Shown here in pieces: positions 5,949 to 7,325 of a stretch of DNA of 7,325 nucleotides (position 1 is the stretch's first letter; every line of letters starts with the position of its first letter). The notes under the pieces are model-generated. The model saw nothing but the letters and a program-made list of their open reading frames with translations, did not search any database and was not told the origin of the DNA. Origin of the DNA: Actinomycetes bacterium (GTDB taxonomy: Bacteria > Actinomycetota > Acidimicrobiia > Acidimicrobiales > RAAP-2); assembly GCA_021800645.1 (NCBI GenBank), contig JAJYYT010000099.1, positions 1 to 7,325 of the forward strand, in the 5' to 3' direction. A program made the translations under genes and the position numbers.

Positions 5949-5954
5949 TAGAAT
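5949..5954 (+). promoter_or_regulatory. Candidate -10 element upstream of the sigma factor gene
   Basis: TAGAAT matches the -10 consensus TATAAT in five of six bases and stands out in GC-rich DNA. Transcription would start near 5961, giving a leader of about 105 nt before the TTG at 6067. A TTGACC at 5936-5941 lies only seven bases upstream, too close for a normal -35. The downstream sequence CGTGGCACC resembles that following the nadE and small-peptide -10 elements. Confidence 0.5.
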
Positions 5955-6066
5955 CGTGGCACCGGTAGCCTCTGCCCGCGCAGGAGCCGAGGACCATGGA
6001 AGACGGCGGGGCGCCGGGCGCCCGGTCGGCGTCGAACGTACTACACGGGAAGGTTCAGGGCCGGTT

Positions 6067-7005
6067 TTGGCGAAGGAACGCATCGAACGCGACGACGAGG
6101 ACCTCGTACGTCTCTACCTGACCGACATCGGCCAGTACCCCCTGCTGACCAAAGACGACGAAGTGCGTCTGGCGCAGGCCATCGAGAACGGCCGCGCGGC
6201 CGAGGAAGAGCTTCGCAGCGCGCCGAAGACGCTGGCCGCGGCGAAGAAGCGGGAACTGCGCAGGGTGATCCTCGCAGGCGAGCGAGCGCAGCAGACCTTC
6301 GTGCAGTCGAACCTCCGGCTGGTGGTTTCGATCGCGAAGAAGTACCAGGCGTCGGGGCTGCCGCTGCTCGACCTCATCCAGGAGGGCAACCTCGGCCTCA
6401 TGCACGCCGTGGAGAAGTTCGACTGGCGCAAGGGCTTCAAGTTCTCGACGTACGCGACGTGGTGGATCCGCCAGGCGATCACGCGGGGCATCGCCAACAC
6501 CGGGCGCACGATCCGGCTCCCGGTGCATGCAGGAGACACGCTCGCGCGAGTCCAGAAGGCCCAGGCGCGCCTGGAGCTCAAGCTCGGGCGTCCCGCGACC
6601 CTCGCAGAGCTCGGGGTCGAGGTCGAGATGCCCGAGGACAAGCTGGTGGAGGCGTTGCGGTTCCGTGCAGAGCCGCTGTCGCTCTCCGAGCCGCTTCGCG
6701 AGGACGGAGACGCAGAGCTCGGTGACGTGGTGGAGGATCGCTCCGCGGAGTCGCCTTTCGAGGTGGCCGCGGTGTCCCTGCTCCCAGAGGAGATCGGGCG
6801 GCTCCTCTCGCCTCTGGACGAGCGAGAGCGCGAGATCCTGCGGCTGCGCTTCGGTCTCGACCGCGGCGAACCGAGGACGCTCGAAGAGGTCGGGGAGCAC
6901 TTCAACCTGACTCGGGAACGCATCCGCCAGATCGAGGCGCGAGCGATGTCGAAGCTTCGCCACCCGTCCTCGGACACCGGCGCCCGGGACCTGCTGACCG
7001 TCTGA
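6067..7005 (+). CDS. RNA polymerase sigma factor, sigma-70 family (RpoD-like, no region 1.1)
   Basis: A 312-aa sigma-70 protein that directs RNA polymerase to promoters. Region 1.2 is at 11-42 (DLVRLYLTDIGQYPLLTKDD). Region 2 spans about 78-155: RLVVSIAKKYQASGLPLLDL, IQEGNLGLMHAVEKFDWRKG, FKFSTYATWWIRQAITR and GRTIRLPVH. Region 3 covers about 156-235, and region 4 about 241-300, with LDEREREILRLRFGL and the helix-turn-helix TLEEVGEHFNLTRERIRQIE (271-290). This is group 1/2 architecture; the short N terminus without region 1.1 suggests a SigB/HrdA-D-like alternative or stationary-phase factor, though a primary role cannot be excluded. The start is uncertain. TTG at 6067, with CAGGG upstream, gives a normal region 1.2 start. 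An in-frame GTG at 5956 would add 37 low-complexity Arg/Gly-rich residues and would begin before the predicted transcript. No anti-sigma gene is adjacent. Confidence 0.94.
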   Translation: MAKERIERDDEDLVRLYLTDIGQYPLLTKDDEVRLAQAIENGRAAEEELRSAPKTLAAAKKRELRRVILAGERAQQTFVQSNLRLVVSIAKKYQASGLPLLDLIQEGNLGLMHAVEKFDWRKGFKFSTYATWWIRQAITRGIANTGRTIRLPVHAGDTLARVQKAQARLELKLGRPATLAELGVEVEMPEDKLVEALRFRAEPLSLSEPLREDGDAELGDVVEDRSAESPFEVAAVSLLPEEIGRLLSPLDEREREILRLRFGLDRGEPRTLEEVGEHFNLTRERIRQIEARAMSKLRHPSSDTGARDLLTV

Positions 7006-7071
7006 TCCGCCTGATCGGCGGGTGGGTCGCGGGGGGCCGCACCGGGTGGCCCTGATCGGGCGGCCCCGATC
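7005..7071 (+). terminator. Tandem GC-rich hairpins after the sigma factor gene
   Basis: The first hairpin, at 7005-7023, pairs ATCCGCC with GGCGGGT around a TGATC loop (one T-G pair) and begins at the last base of the stop codon. The second is a perfect 7-bp stem, GATCGGG-CGGC-CCCGATC, at 7054-7071. Neither has a T-tract, which is common for terminators in high-GC actinobacteria. Together they probably separate the sigma gene from the small gene downstream. Confidence 0.5.
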
Positions 7072-7123
7072 CGACCTTGCCGGCGGGACGGCCCTCCCTC
7101 GAGACGACGACGTCCGGCGGGAG

Positions 7124-7129
7124 TACCAT
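7124..7129 (+). promoter_or_regulatory. Candidate leaderless -10 element of the small peptide gene
   Basis: TACCAT fits TANNNT and is followed by seven bases (CGGCACC) before the ATG at 7137. Spacing and flanking sequence are nearly identical to those at nadE. A GGGAG lies 13 bases before the ATG, too far for an efficient ribosome binding site, so leaderless translation is preferred. Confidence 0.5.
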
Positions 7130-7136
7130 CGGCACC

Positions 7137-7211
7137 ATGAAGAAGCTCCTCGTCCTCGCCGTCCTCGTCGCACTGGGCGTGGTGGCCGCGCGTCGCCTGC
7201 GCCCAGCCTGA
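7137..7211 (+). CDS. 24-aa hydrophobic membrane peptide with leaderless start
   Basis: The frame encodes MKKLLVLAVLVALGVVAARR followed by LRPA and a stop. It has two N-terminal lysines, about 15 hydrophobic residues (4-18) and a basic tail (RRLR), enough for one membrane span; it could also be read as a bare signal-anchor. No signal peptidase site is clear. Support that it is a gene is the TANNNT element seven bases upstream of the ATG and the position after the sigma-gene hairpins. The N terminus resembles the short actinobacterial DLW-39 family (about 39 aa), but the DLW motif and C-terminal half are absent. It could be a shortened relative, a remnant or an unrelated small membrane protein. 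Function is unknown. Confidence 0.55.
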   Translation: MKKLLVLAVLVALGVVAARRLRPA

Positions 7212-7325
7212 CCAGCGACCGGGTCAGGGCACGTCCGCGTCGGCGTGACGGCGCGTCGCCCCCGAGCGGCCGGCTAGAGCGCGTGGCGGGGCCGTAGGTC
7301 GAGCGCCCGCGGCCATCGAGCGCTC

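Noticed and set aside
5936..5954. TTGACC and TAGAAT as a -35/-10 pair
   Set aside because: The spacer is only 7 bp; sigma-70-type promoters need about 16-18. TAGAAT alone is kept as a candidate -10.
5909..5968. 19-codon frame starting at ATG 5909
   Set aside because: It runs through the predicted sigma-gene promoter, has unremarkable composition, and has no supporting start signal beyond a weak purine stretch.
5293..6066. Extension of the sigma factor frame back to 5293
   Set aside because: It overlaps the nadE-coupled gene in another frame and encodes a Ser/Arg-rich shadow sequence. Region 1.2 begins just after the TTG at 6067.
7212..7325. Possible tRNA or small gene at the right edge, with recurring GAGCGC
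   Set aside because: No cloverleaf could be drawn, there is no T-loop motif, and short frames on both strands lack start signals. The three GAGCGC copies are irregularly spaced.

Overview
The window is very GC-rich and codes on both strands with strong G/C bias at third codon positions. It combines a eukaryote-like type II glutamine synthetase (GlnII), an actinobacterial GlnA2-type glutamine synthetase, a GlnR-like orphan regulator, a two-domain glutamine-dependent NAD synthetase, an RpoD-like sigma factor without region 1.1, and apparently leaderless starts. This points to a high-GC actinobacterium. The class Acidimicrobiia is my best guess from overall feel, but the sequence alone does not prove it. 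No mobile elements, CRISPR arrays, rRNA or tRNA genes were seen.

Left half, minus strand (read right to left): glnII (3090-2074) is followed after 19 bp by glnA2 (2054-720), which looks like an operon. A 124-bp gap (596-719) holds a possible hairpin and a GC-rich 24-bp tandem repeat. It leads to a GlnR-like winged-helix regulator (595-1) that runs off the left edge. This is a nitrogen-assimilation block: two structurally unrelated glutamine synthetase types next to a regulator resembling the one that controls them in other actinobacteria.

Divergent control region, 3091-3280: it carries a -10 element for glnII, a leaderless-type -10 for nadE, and between them an array of GTG-type half-sites spaced 11-12 bp. 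That geometry resembles the direct-repeat sites of GlnR/PhoB-family regulators.

Right half, plus strand: nadE (3281-5218) makes NAD+ using glutamine as ammonia donor, so it consumes the product of the divergent genes. Its interdomain linker contains eight perfect copies of a 15-bp unit (SGTEP). A gene for a 216-aa protein overlaps its end by 8 bp; it looks all-helical and possibly ferritin-like. After a 205-bp gap (5862-6066) with a weak hairpin and a promoter-like element comes an RpoD-like sigma factor (6067-7005). Two GC-rich hairpins follow, then a leaderless-looking 24-aa membrane peptide (7137-7211). The last 114 bp (7212-7325) hold nothing I can support.

Most of the window is core metabolism and transcription. 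The unusual parts are the perfect repeat in NadE, the possible GlnR-type operator shared by glutamine synthesis and NAD synthesis, the NadE-coupled helical protein, and the tiny leaderless peptide. I found no evidence for a wholly new multi-gene system.
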